A model generated the notes under the pieces. The model had not been told where the DNA came from and made no database searches. It was given only the letters and a program-made list of their open reading frames with translations. From JBAZWE01 sp041658605 (GTDB lineage Bacteria > Actinomycetota > Thermoleophilia > BMS3ABIN01): a stretch of DNA of 64,000 bases. This document shows positions 33,163 to 41,291 of this stretch, piece after piece. Location of the stretch: the NCBI GenBank assembly GCA_041658605.1, contig JBAZZU010000012.1, positions 1 through 64,000 on the forward strand. Reading direction: 5' to 3'. Position 1 is the stretch's first letter. Each line of letters starts with the position of its first letter. A program made the position numbers and the translations under genes.

Positions 33163-36100
33163 CGTGGAGCTCCTGAAGATTGTGCAGCTGGATTTCCGGG
33201 TCGCGGCTGGCCTCGATAGCTGCAACCGCGGCCTCCGCCCCGGCCATCGTGGTAACACAGGGAATGCCTGTGCGCAATGTGGCGCGACGGATCTCATATC
33301 CATCCGTGCGGGCGCCGCGCCCGCGGGGCGTATTGATCACTCCGTCGATTTTTCTCATGAGGATCATGTCGACGATGTTGGGCTTGCCTTCCGTGAATTT
33401 CCTGACCGGCTCAGCGGGAACACCGGCCGTCTCCAGCGCTTCCGCGGTTCCCGATGTCGCGGTTATCCTGAAGCCAATTTCGTGGAGACGCCTGGCCAGC
33501 GGTATGGCCTGTTCCTTGTCGGCGTCGCAGATGCTCATGAAGAAGGTGCCGTCCAGCGGCAGCGTCTGTCCGGCGGCGGCCTGCGCCTTGGCAAAAGCGA
33601 TGGGGAATGACGTAGCCACTCCCATGACCTCACCGGTGGACTTCATCTCCGGCCCCAGCGTAGTGTCGGCGCCCGGCAGGCGCGAGAAAGGCAGGACTGC
33701 TTCCTTGACCGTGAAATGCGGATGAGATGCCTTGTCGGGAAGTTTCATATCAGCCAGCATCTGGCCGAGAATCACGCGCGTGGCCACCTTGGCGAGCGGC
33801 ACACCGGTAGATTTGCTGACAAAGGGAACCGTGCGCGAACCACGGGGGTTGGCCTCCAGAACGTAAACTTCATCGTCTTTGACCGCATACTGGATATTTA
33901 CGAGGCCAATGACACCCAACTCGAGCGCCAGGCTGGCCGTGTTCTCTTTTATCTTCTCTATAAGCTCGGGAGCCAGCGAGAACGTGGGTATCACGCAGGC
34001 GCTGTCGCCGGAATGGACTCCGGCCTCCTCGATGTGCTGCATGATGGCGCCAATGTAGACATCCTTGCCGTCGCAGACTGCGTCAACATCCATCTCCATG
34101 GCGTCTTCCAGAAATTTGTCGAGCAGGATCGGATGTTTAGGCGAAGCCTGAACCGCCTCCTTGATGTAACGCTCCAGGTCCTGCTGGTTATAGACGATCT
34201 CCATCGCACGCCCGCCCAGCACATAGGATGGGCGCACCAGCATCGGGTAACCGATGCCCGCCGCGATCTCGAGGGCTTCCTCAAGGCTGCTGGCCATTCC
34301 ATAAGGCGGGTGCGCTATGCCGAGCCTGCGCAGGACCTCGCCGAAACGGCCCCGGTCCTCGGCCAGGTCGATGGCATCCTGTGGCGTACCCAGGATCGGC
34401 ACCCCGGCCTCATCCAGCCCGGCCGCGATCTTCAGCGGCGTCTGTCCGCCGAACTGCACGATTACGCCCTTCGGTTTTTCATTCTCGACGACGTTGAGGA
34501 CGTCCTCGAGGGTCAGCGGCTCGAAATACAGCCTGTCCGAGGTGTCGTAGTCGGTGCTGACCGTCTCCGGATTGCAGTTGATCATGATGGCCTCGTAACC
34601 ACACTCGCGGCTGGTCATGACCGCGTGAACGCAGCAGTAGTCGAATTCGATGCCCTGGCCGATGCGGTTGGGGCCGCTGCCGAGGATTATCACCTTCTCG
34701 CGATCAGATGCTATCGCCTCGTTCTCCTCGTCATAACAGGAATAAAAATATGGTGTCTGGGCCTGGAACTCGGCGGCGCAGGTATCGACGGACTTGTATA
34801 CCGGTATGACACCGGCGGCCTTGCGGGCGCTGCGCACATCTGCCTCGGTCGCCCCGGTGAATTCCGCGATCAGCGCGTCGGAGAAGCCGGTCTGTTTCGC
34901 GGCACGCAGGTCCTCTTGATCGAGACCCTCCAGCGACCGGCCGCGCAGATATTCCTCGTGCAGCGAAATCTCCTTGAATTCCTGCAAAAACCAGGGGTTT
35001 ATCTGGGTCGCGTCCTCGATTTCGCTGGTGGTTACACCGCGCCTCAGCAGCTCAAAGATAAGATCATAACGCTCGGCGCATGGTATGGCGATGGCGGCCA
35101 TCATGTTCTCCGTGGACGCGTCGGCGTCGACATCGACGTCCAGCTCACGAGAGCGCATCGACTTGAGGAACGACTCCCTGAATGTGCGCCCGAGGGCCAT
35201 GTTCTCACCAACACTCTTCATGTGAGTGGTCAGCGTCGCATCAACCTTGGGGAATTTCTCGAAGGCCCATCTTGGTGTCTTTACGACCACATAGTCGATC
35301 GTCGGTTCAAACGACGCCGGCGTCATGCGGGTGATATCGTTGGGAATCTCATCGAGCGTATAGCCGACGGCGAGCCGCGCAGCGATCTTGGCGATGGGAA
35401 AACCCGTCGCTTTTGACGCCAGCGCCGAACTGCGGGAAACGCGCGGGTTCATCTCGATAACGACGATCTCCTCGGTCTCGGGGTTGACCGCGAACTGGAT
35501 GTTGGAGCCGCCGGTCTCAACCCCGATCTCACGGATGATAGCCAGCGAGGCGTCACGCAGACGCTGGTACTGGGCATCCGTGAGTGTCTGCGCGGGAGCC
35601 ACGGTTATGCTGTCTCCCGTGTGCACACCCATGGGGTCGATGTTCTCTATGGAGCAGACGATGACGACATTGTCCGCCTTGTCCCGCATGACCTCGAGTT
35701 CGAACTCCTGCCAGCCGAGGACGGACTCCTCAAGCAGTACCTGGCCGATGGGACTCGCGGTCACGCCGTCTTCGACGATAGCGCAGAAGGAATTCAGGTC
35801 GCGCGCTATGCCGCCGCCGTGCCCGCCAAGAGTGAAGCTGGGCCTTATGATTATGGGAAGTTTCAGGTTTTCGAGTTTCTCACAGGCTTCCTTGACCGAT
35901 GTCGCCATGGAACTGCGCGGCACCCGCAAACCGATGCGGTCGATGGCGTCACGGAAGAGCTCACGCTCCTCGGCGCGCTGGATGGCATCATAGTCCGCGC
36001 CGATCAGCGAGACTCCATACTTCTCGAGCACACCGGCCTCATATAGATTGACTGCCAGGTTGAGGGCCGTCTGCCCGCCCAGTGTCGGCAGCAGGGCGTC

Positions 36101-36349
36101 GGGACGCTCAAGCTCGATGATGGCCGTCAGTGTCGGCACATCCAGCGGCTCGATATATGTCCTGGTGGCGTAATCGGGGTCGGTCATGATCGTCGCCGGG
36201 TTGGAGTTGACGAGGATGACCTCGAACCCCTCCTCCAGCAGCACCTTGCAGGCCTGGGCGCCCGAGTAATCGAACTCACAGGCCTGGCCGATGACGATCG
36301 GCCCCGAACCGATGAGCATGATCTTGTTGATGTCGGTACGACGCGGCAT
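33140..36349 (-). CDS. carB: Carbamoyl-phosphate synthase large subunit
   Basis: 1069 residues, normal length. Makes carbamoyl phosphate from bicarbonate, ATP and ammonia supplied by CarA. Two homologous ATP-grasp halves are present (first half GSGPIVIGQACEFDYSGAQ, IIRPSFTLGGHGGGIA; second half GSGPNRIGQGIEFDYCC, VRPSYVLGGRAMEIV), then a C-terminal MGS-like allosteric domain (ITATSGTAEALETAGVPAEPV). Its ATG overlaps the carA stop by one base and its end overlaps pyrK, so the three are translationally coupled. Confidence 0.98.
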   Translation of the reverse strand: MPRRTDINKIMLIGSGPIVIGQACEFDYSGAQACKVLLEEGFEVILVNSNPATIMTDPDYATRTYIEPLDVPTLTAIIELERPDALLPTLGGQTALNLAVNLYEAGVLEKYGVSLIGADYDAIQRAEERELFRDAIDRIGLRVPRSSMATSVKEACEKLENLKLPIIIRPSFTLGGHGGGIARDLNSFCAIVEDGVTASPIGQVLLEESVLGWQEFELEVMRDKADNVVIVCSIENIDPMGVHTGDSITVAPAQTLTDAQYQRLRDASLAIIREIGVETGGSNIQFAVNPETEEIVVIEMNPRVSRSSALASKATGFPIAKIAARLAVGYTLDEIPNDITRMTPASFEPTIDYVVVKTPRWAFEKFPKVDATLTTHMKSVGENMALGRTFRESFLKSMRSRELDVDVDADASTENMMAAIAIPCAERYDLIFELLRRGVTTSEIEDATQINPWFLQEFKEISLHEEYLRGRSLEGLDQEDLRAAKQTGFSDALIAEFTGATEADVRSARKAAGVIPVYKSVDTCAAEFQAQTPYFYSCYDEENEAIASDREKVIILGSGPNRIGQGIEFDYCCVHAVMTSRECGYEAIMINCNPETVSTDYDTSDRLYFEPLTLEDVLNVVENEKPKGVIVQFGGQTPLKIAAGLDEAGVPILGTPQDAIDLAEDRGRFGEVLRRLGIAHPPYGMASSLEEALEIAAGIGYPMLVRPSYVLGGRAMEIVYNQQDLERYIKEAVQASPKHPILLDKFLEDAMEMDVDAVCDGKDVYIGAIMQHIEEAGVHSGDSACVIPTFSLAPELIEKIKENTASLALELGVIGLVNIQYAVKDDEVYVLEANPRGSRTVPFVSKSTGVPLAKVATRVILGQMLADMKLPDKASHPHFTVKEAVLPFSRLPGADTTLGPEMKSTGEVMGVATSFPIAFAKAQAAAGQTLPLDGTFFMSICDADKEQAIPLARRLHEIGFRITATSGTAEALETAGVPAEPVRKFTEGKPNIVDMILMRKIDGVINTPRGRGARTDGYEIRRATLRTGIPCVTTMAGAEAAVAAIEASRDPEIQLHNLQELHGGKTRSS

Positions 36350-37590
36350 CAGGCGATGATCCTTCCGGGATCGTCGCCGGAGCTGTCGCTGTCATCGCCG
36401 CCGCGGGATTCCATCATCGTGACGAACTCGTCGAAGAGGTAACGCGAATCATGCGGGCCGGGACTTGATTCAGGATGATACTGGACGGAGAACGCGGGTA
36501 TATCGATGCATCGTATTCCCTCCACGGTTCCGTCGTAAAGATTCAGATGGCTGATACGCGCCTCGCCGAAATCCGTATCCAGTATGAGGTCCTCGCTCGC
36601 CGGCGCCTCGAAGAAAGTCCTGCCCTGCGGCTGCTCCAGCTTGCGGGCCAGCGCCGCGGGCATCTCCACCGCGAAACCATGGTTCTGGGAGGTGATCTCG
36701 ACATAGTTGCGGTCGAGATTCTTCACGGGATGGTTGGCGCCGCGATGGCCGAACTTGAGCTTGTATGTCTTGAGCCCCAGCGCCTGGCTGAGTATCTGAT
36801 GGCCGAGACAGATGCCGAAAACCGGCACGGTCCCGAGCAGCTTTGAGATGCAGCGCACCGCGTAATCGAGCGCCGCCGGGTCACCCGGGCCGTTGGAGAG
36901 GAAGATTCCGTCGGGATTCAAAGCCAGTATCTCCTGGGCGGGAGTATTGGCTGGCACTACGATGACGTTACAGCCGGCCGCCCCCAGGCATTTGATGATG
37001 GAACGCTTTATGCCGTAGTCGATCGCCACCACACGGTGTTTTCCCTTCAGGAACTCGAGCTCGTAGCTCTCGCGGCAGGTCACCCGGCTTGCCAGGTCCT
37101 GCCCCGCCATCGGAAAAGTATCGTCCAGCTGGCGCTTTATATCTTCTTCGCTGAAATCGCCCCAGTAGACACAGGCTCGCATGGCGCCGTGCTCGCGTAT
37201 GCGCCGCGTGAGGGCGCGCGTATCGATGCCACTGACTCCCGTTACGCCCTGACCGGCCAGCCAGTCCACCAGGCCGTGCTCTGCCGTACAGTTGCGGTCC
37301 ATGTTATGTATCTCGCGCACGATTATCGCCCGCGAATGTACCTGGTCGGACTCGCTGGCGATGTTACAGACGCCGTAGTTACCGATTAGCGGATATGTGA
37401 ACGTCACCATCTGGCCGTGATAGGAGGGATCGGTAATGACCTCCTGGTAGCCGGTCATGGCCGTATTGAAAACGATCTCGCCGAAGACAGCCCCCTGGGA
37501 GCTGAAGCCGCGGCCGCGGAAAACCGTTCCATCCTCGAGCATGACCGCGGCTGGTTTTTCTGTGGTCGTTTTTAATTTTCCGAATGCCAA
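36349..37590 (-). CDS. carA: Carbamoyl-phosphate synthase small subunit
   Basis: 413 residues. Glutaminase subunit that feeds ammonia to CarB. N-terminal domain begins LEDGTVFRGRGFSSQGAVFGE; class I glutamine amidotransferase domain has SNGPGDP, the nucleophile in FGICLGHQILSQALG and the His/Glu pair in VQYHPESSPGPHDS. TTG start with AGGAAACAGGA upstream. A 20-bp tandem-repeat element lies between it and pyrC. Confidence 0.98.
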   Translation of the reverse strand: MAFGKLKTTTEKPAAVMLEDGTVFRGRGFSSQGAVFGEIVFNTAMTGYQEVITDPSYHGQMVTFTYPLIGNYGVCNIASESDQVHSRAIIVREIHNMDRNCTAEHGLVDWLAGQGVTGVSGIDTRALTRRIREHGAMRACVYWGDFSEEDIKRQLDDTFPMAGQDLASRVTCRESYELEFLKGKHRVVAIDYGIKRSIIKCLGAAGCNVIVVPANTPAQEILALNPDGIFLSNGPGDPAALDYAVRCISKLLGTVPVFGICLGHQILSQALGLKTYKLKFGHRGANHPVKNLDRNYVEITSQNHGFAVEMPAALARKLEQPQGRTFFEAPASEDLILDTDFGEARISHLNLYDGTVEGIRCIDIPAFSVQYHPESSPGPHDSRYLFDEFVTMMESRGGDDSDSSGDDPGRIIA

Positions 37591-37707
37591 ATCCTGTTTC
37601 CTTCTGTCGCGGCCAGGGCCGTCAGCCTGTTCTTACTGTTCCATTCCCGTGCCTGTTATTCCGAATATTGAGACGGCTTAAATCCTTCAGATCCTTCGCT
37701 TCGCTCA

Positions 37708-37787
37708 GGATGACATGCCTAAATCATGGATGACATGCCTATTTCCTGGATTACATGTCTGTATTCTTGATGACATACGACCGTTCC
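37708..37787. repeat. Four 20-bp tandem repeats in the pyr operon
   Basis: Imperfect direct repeats with unit GGATGACATGCCTAAATCAT at 37708, 37728, 37748 and 37768, the last most diverged. They follow a small ATCCT/AGGAT inverted repeat (around 37691-37711, TTCGCTTCGCTC loop), a motif familiar as a dispersed intergenic element in related genomes (from memory). Lies between pyrC and carA. Confidence 0.75.
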
Positions 37788-37801
37788 GGTTGGCGCGATG
37801 T

Positions 37802-39130
37802 TCAGGATGAGGTCAATTCGTTCCTGTACGCGACTCTTCCCGCCGCAAGCGTCATCTGGACGCAGCCTTTTACTTTCCTGCCCGCATAGGGCGTATTCCG
37901 CGATTTGCTCTGAAATGACGCGGGATCGATCTCAAATTCATTCAAAGTATCAACCAGGCAGAGATTGGCTTCCTCACCCACTGATATCGCCGGCACCGGC
38001 AGGCCGAAAGCCTTCGCCGGGTTGGATGACATCGCCTGGACGATCACGTCCAGAGACACTTCCCCGGTCTCGACGAGTTCCGTGAAAAGGACAGGGAAGG
38101 CCGTCTCCAGGCCGATCACGCCGAAGGGCGCCTCCTCGAAGGGAGTATCCTTCTCCTGCGCCGCATGAGGGGCATGGTCGGTGGCAATACAGTCTATAAC
38201 GCCGGAGACAAGCGCCGCCACCAGCGCCATTCGATCGTCCTCGCCGCGAAGTGGCGGGTTCATCTTAAAGCATGAATCCAGACCCGCGACATTGGTATCC
38301 GTCAGTGTCAGGTGATGCGGGGTGACTTCACATGTCACGCGGGCACCGCTCACACGGGCGGCGCTGATCAGTTCCAGAGAACGGATGCAGCTGATATGTG
38401 CGATGTGAACCCGGGCATTTTCGTACAGTGCAATCTCCAGGTTGCGGGCAACATCCGCCGATTCAGAGGCGCAAGGTATTCCGGCAAGACCCAGACGCGC
38501 TGAGACTTCACCTTCGTTCATCACACCGGCGCCCGCGAGTCCGGGATCCTCACAGTGAAGGCTGAGTGGCAAGTCGCTCATGTGAGCCGCCTGGAACGCG
38601 CTCCGTAAGATGCCGCTGTCGGTCACGGGCCGGCCGTCATCAGAGAACGCGACGGCGCCGGCGCCGGCCATGTCCCAGAGATCGCTTAGATGTTCGCCCT
38701 TCTGTCCGCGGCTGATGGCTCCAACAAACGCTACCCGCACTACCGCGTCGCTCTCGGCGACTTCGGCCAGCGATGCTATCACGGCCGCGTTGTCGACGAC
38801 GGGGTCGGTGTTTGGCATGGCGCAGATGGTCACGTAACCACCCGCCGCGGCCGCTCGCGTGCCGCTGGCCATGTCTTCCTCGTCTTCCCTGCCGGGAGAA
38901 CGCAGATGCGTGTGCAGATCAACAAAACCCGGCAGCAGCAGTAACCCCCTTGCGTCGATGACCTGCGCCCCCTGCGGCCTGCTTTTGCCCGCGGGGCCGA
39001 TCCTGGTGATCACACCTTTCTCGACGGTCACGTCCGTGGTGATGTCGATTCCCGACGCGGGATCGAATACACGTACGTCCGCGATGATGAGGGTTGCTTT
39101 CGTGCCGCGTTTTGCTATCGTGGTCGTCAA
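37802..39130 (-). CDS. pyrC: Dihydroorotase
   Basis: 442 residues, class I zinc-dependent amidohydrolase that cyclises carbamoyl-aspartate to dihydroorotate. Zinc-binding DLHTHLRSPGREDEEDMASG, NPPLRGEDDR and DHAPH (ATDHAPHAAQEKD) are intact. TTG start with AGAGGA upstream. Lies between pyrB and carA. Confidence 0.97.
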   Translation of the reverse strand: MTTTIAKRGTKATLIIADVRVFDPASGIDITTDVTVEKGVITRIGPAGKSRPQGAQVIDARGLLLLPGFVDLHTHLRSPGREDEEDMASGTRAAAAGGYVTICAMPNTDPVVDNAAVIASLAEVAESDAVVRVAFVGAISRGQKGEHLSDLWDMAGAGAVAFSDDGRPVTDSGILRSAFQAAHMSDLPLSLHCEDPGLAGAGVMNEGEVSARLGLAGIPCASESADVARNLEIALYENARVHIAHISCIRSLELISAARVSGARVTCEVTPHHLTLTDTNVAGLDSCFKMNPPLRGEDDRMALVAALVSGVIDCIATDHAPHAAQEKDTPFEEAPFGVIGLETAFPVLFTELVETGEVSLDVIVQAMSSNPAKAFGLPVPAISVGEEANLCLVDTLNEFEIDPASFQSKSRNTPYAGRKVKGCVQMTLAAGRVAYRNELTSS

Positions 39131-39197
39131 TTTTTTCCTCTTGATCGAATACTCATATTACAAATCATCACTTCGCATACAATCAAAAGCTGGTAGC

Positions 39198-40184
39198 TCA
39201 TCCGACCGCATGGATATTCTTCACTTCCGCTTCAGATGCCCCGGCGGTGGTTTCACCGGCAGCCTCGACCGCCGCGGCGGCGTTGTCGACGATGATCCTG
39301 TACATAATCGCCATCCGCACCGCGAGTCCGGCTTCGACCTGCTGCAGGATCAGGTTCTCCCCTGAATCCGCCAGCGCGGCCGATATCTCGACTCCGCGGT
39401 TGATCGGCCCTGGGTGCAGGACTTTCCTGCCGCCGCCGAGATGCTCAAGGCCGACCTGGTAGCGCGCTATATATTCCCGCATCGAAGGCAGGTAATTGGC
39501 GTCCTCGTGACGCTCCTTCTGCATTCTCAAAAGATAGATCACGTCCATGTCCTCAAGCGCGTCAAGGCTGTTTGCCACACCGGCTCCCAGCGCCTCTACT
39601 CCGCGCGGCAGGAGTGCGGGCGGCGCCACCAGCGTGACTTTCATCCCCATCTTCTGGAAACCGATAATGTTCGAGCGCGCCACGCGGCTGTGCAGGACGT
39701 CGCCAACGATGGCTACCTTCAGACCGCCCAGCTCCCCGAATTCCTGCTGCAGCGAAAAGATATCCAGCAGGCACTGGGTCGGGTGCTCACCCATACCGTC
39801 GCCGGCGTTGATGACATGCGCTTCAGTGAATCGGGCCACGAACGCGGCGGCGCCGACGTGGGGGTGTCGAATGACGATGATGTCGGGCCGGTAGGCGTTA
39901 AGGGTCAGGGTCGTGTCTTTTAGCGATTCGCCCTTGCCCACCGCGCTGGAGTCAGCCTTGACGTTGATGACATCCGCCGAAAGCCGCTTACCGGCAAGCT
40001 CGAACGAGGTCGAAGTACGGGTGCTCTTCTCGTAGAAAAGGTCGATGACGGTGCGGCCCCGAAGCGTCGGCACCTTCTTGATGTCACGCTTGGAGAGGTC
40101 GAGGAAATCGACGCGCGCCGTTGCCAGCAGCGATTCGATGTCCTCGCGGTCCAGGTCGTTCATGGAAAGCAGGTGCCGGTTCAT
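39198..40184 (-). CDS. pyrB: Aspartate carbamoyltransferase catalytic subunit
   Basis: 328 residues. Joins carbamoyl phosphate and aspartate. Carbamoyl-phosphate site YEKSTRTSTSFELAGKRL and VINAGDGMGEHPTQCLLDIF are intact; aspartate-site LRMQKERHED is present. No pyrI regulatory subunit is seen. Its ATG overlaps the pyrR stop by four bases (ATGA). A C-terminal Ala/Glu-rich tail of about 20 residues extends beyond the usual end. Confidence 0.97.
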   Translation of the reverse strand: MNRHLLSMNDLDREDIESLLATARVDFLDLSKRDIKKVPTLRGRTVIDLFYEKSTRTSTSFELAGKRLSADVINVKADSSAVGKGESLKDTTLTLNAYRPDIIVIRHPHVGAAAFVARFTEAHVINAGDGMGEHPTQCLLDIFSLQQEFGELGGLKVAIVGDVLHSRVARSNIIGFQKMGMKVTLVAPPALLPRGVEALGAGVANSLDALEDMDVIYLLRMQKERHEDANYLPSMREYIARYQVGLEHLGGGRKVLHPGPINRGVEISAALADSGENLILQQVEAGLAVRMAIMYRIIVDNAAAAVEAAGETTAGASEAEVKNIHAVG

Positions 40185-40777
40185 GACTCAACCTCCTCGC
40201 GGGTCGCTTCCAGTACGATCTCGTCCTTCCCATCGACTTCCGACAGGCGTACGTTGATACGCTCGTCCTGGGAAGTGGGAAGATTCTTGCCGACAAAATC
40301 AGGCCGGATCGGCAGTTCGCGGTGGCCGCGATCGACCAGCACCGCCAGCTGGATGCAGGACGGGCGGCCATAATCGAAGAGCGCATCGATGGCGGCGCGA
40401 ATGGTGCGCCCTGTGAAAAGCACATCGTCGACCAGCACGATGGTCATGTCGTCGATACCGAAGGGAAGGTTGGTGCCCTTGATCTCCGGCTGCGCCAGGC
40501 GCGAGCGGACAGTGAGGCTTCCGCGCGCGGCGACATCGTCACGGTAAAGGGAGATGTCGAGTTCGCCCACGGCAATCTCCCGGCCGGTGAACTGCTCGAT
40601 GAGTTTGGCGAGGCGATGCGCCAGGTGGGCGCCGCGGGTATGGATACCAACGAGAGCCAGCTGCCCCGGGTCCTGGTCTTTTTCAAGGATCTCATGGGAG
40701 ATGCGGACGATTGTGCGCCCGAGCTGGTCAGCGGAAACTACTGTCTTAACAAAAACGCCGCTCACACGCGGGTCCAC
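40181..40777 (-). CDS. pyrR: PyrR: uracil phosphoribosyltransferase / pyr mRNA-binding attenuator
   Basis: 198 residues. PRPP signature VDDVLFTGRTIRAAIDAL is intact, with RGAHLAHRLAKLI upstream. PyrR binds pyr mRNA when UMP is high and lowers expression. The first start in frame is GTG ending at 40777; a second GTG ending at 40765 overlaps the stop codon of a 22-codon leader ORF (GTGTGA), so translation may be coupled. A PyrR-binding-loop-like sequence lies just upstream. First enzyme gene of the operon. Confidence 0.95.
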   Translation of the reverse strand: MDPRVSGVFVKTVVSADQLGRTIVRISHEILEKDQDPGQLALVGIHTRGAHLAHRLAKLIEQFTGREIAVGELDISLYRDDVAARGSLTVRSRLAQPEIKGTNLPFGIDDMTIVLVDDVLFTGRTIRAAIDALFDYGRPSCIQLAVLVDRGHRELPIRPDFVGKNLPTSQDERINVRLSEVDGKDEIVLEATREEVES

Positions 40778-40830
40778 GATGCGGACACGCAGCGGCGGCT
40801 ATGGGCAAACTTACCTGTTGGAAGGCTCAT
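40762..40830 (-). CDS. Possible 22-codon leader peptide of the pyr operon
   Basis: ATG ending at 40830 has GGGAG four bases upstream; the ORF encodes MSLPTGKFAHSRRCVSASWT plus two residues and stops with a TGA overlapping a pyrR GTG. Its ribosome site is part of the PyrR-binding-loop-like sequence, so PyrR binding would block initiation here and, through coupling, of pyrR. Existence as a peptide is inferred only from position. Confidence 0.4.
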   Translation of the reverse strand: MSLPTGKFAHSRRCVSASWTRV

Positions 40831-40835
40831 ATTGC

Positions 40836-40860
40836 TCCCTTGTCAGCCTCACTGGGCGTG
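40836..40860 (-). promoter_or_regulatory. PyrR-binding-loop-like site
   Basis: Minus strand reads CGCCCAGTGAGGCTGACAAGG followed by GAG. It matches the PyrR-binding loop pattern known from Bacillus and mycobacterial pyr leaders (CCAG.GAGGCT..CAAGG). It overlaps a ribosome site, as in the mycobacterial translational-repression arrangement. No terminator/antiterminator pair was found beside it. Confidence 0.7.
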
Positions 40861-40994
40861 AATTAAAGGGTGATGCACAAGCAATAGTAGTTTATCGGAA
40901 GAGGTGGGTGGGAGTCAAATGGCGGCTGGAAATCGACCTGCCGCCCGAGATCATACGACTAGCAGCGGCCGATTGCCATTTACGAATCATAGCC

Positions 40995-41024
40995 GGGCGG
41001 CAGCCTCTACCGAGGCTGCCGCCC
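40995..41024. other. 13-bp perfect hairpin
   Basis: GGGCGGCAGCCTC (40995-41007), TACC loop, GAGGCTGCCGCCC (41012-41024), extended by an outer GAATC/GATTC pairing (40984-40988 with 41025-41029). No T-run on either strand. It lies between the RiPP precursor gene and the pyr leader, in a position to end the minus-strand RiPP transcript. Confidence 0.7.
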
Positions 41025-41127
41025 GATTCAATTTCATAGATTCAATTAATTCCAAGCCTCAAGCTAACCACTCCTGAGGCATCTTCCGGTTACCATACAG
41101 AGATCAAGCTACCGATGTCAGTTAACC

Positions 41128-41256
41128 CTATGCAAACGGGTCAAATGGAACACTTCCCTGACACTCCCAGCACTGTTCTGCCGTAAGCTCCCTGAGACTG
41201 CCGAGCTTGGTCAGTTCCGGCTGTTCGTACGGTTCCCGCATTTCGTTTTCTGCCAT
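41128..41256 (-). CDS. Lasso-type RiPP precursor peptide (orphan)
   Basis: 42 residues. The leader carries the lasso/RRE recognition pattern Tyr10-x2-Pro13-x-Leu15-x3-Gly19-x5-Thr25. The remaining 17 residues, AEQCWECQGSVPFDPFA, would be the core, with two cysteines (CWEC). No Asp/Glu sits at position 7-9 counting from just after Thr-Ala, so a classical lasso ring is uncertain; a different modification or cut site is possible. ATG ending at 41256 has GGGGAG six bases upstream. No RRE protein, protease, cyclase or transporter is found within the window, so the machinery must be elsewhere or absent. Confidence 0.65.
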   Translation of the reverse strand: MAENEMREPYEQPELTKLGSLRELTAEQCWECQGSVPFDPFA

Positions 41257-41291
41257 ATCCATCTCCCCAATACCGAGATTAGACCTGCGAT

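Noticed and set aside
33716..35416. Long plus-strand frame of 566 codons
   Set aside because: It lies opposite carB, whose protein is unmistakable along its whole length; long antisense frames are expected in GC-rich genes and this one has no recognisable domain.
37708..37787. CRISPR-like array
   Set aside because: The 20-bp units are contiguous with no spacers, and no cas gene is in the window; it is a tandem repeat.
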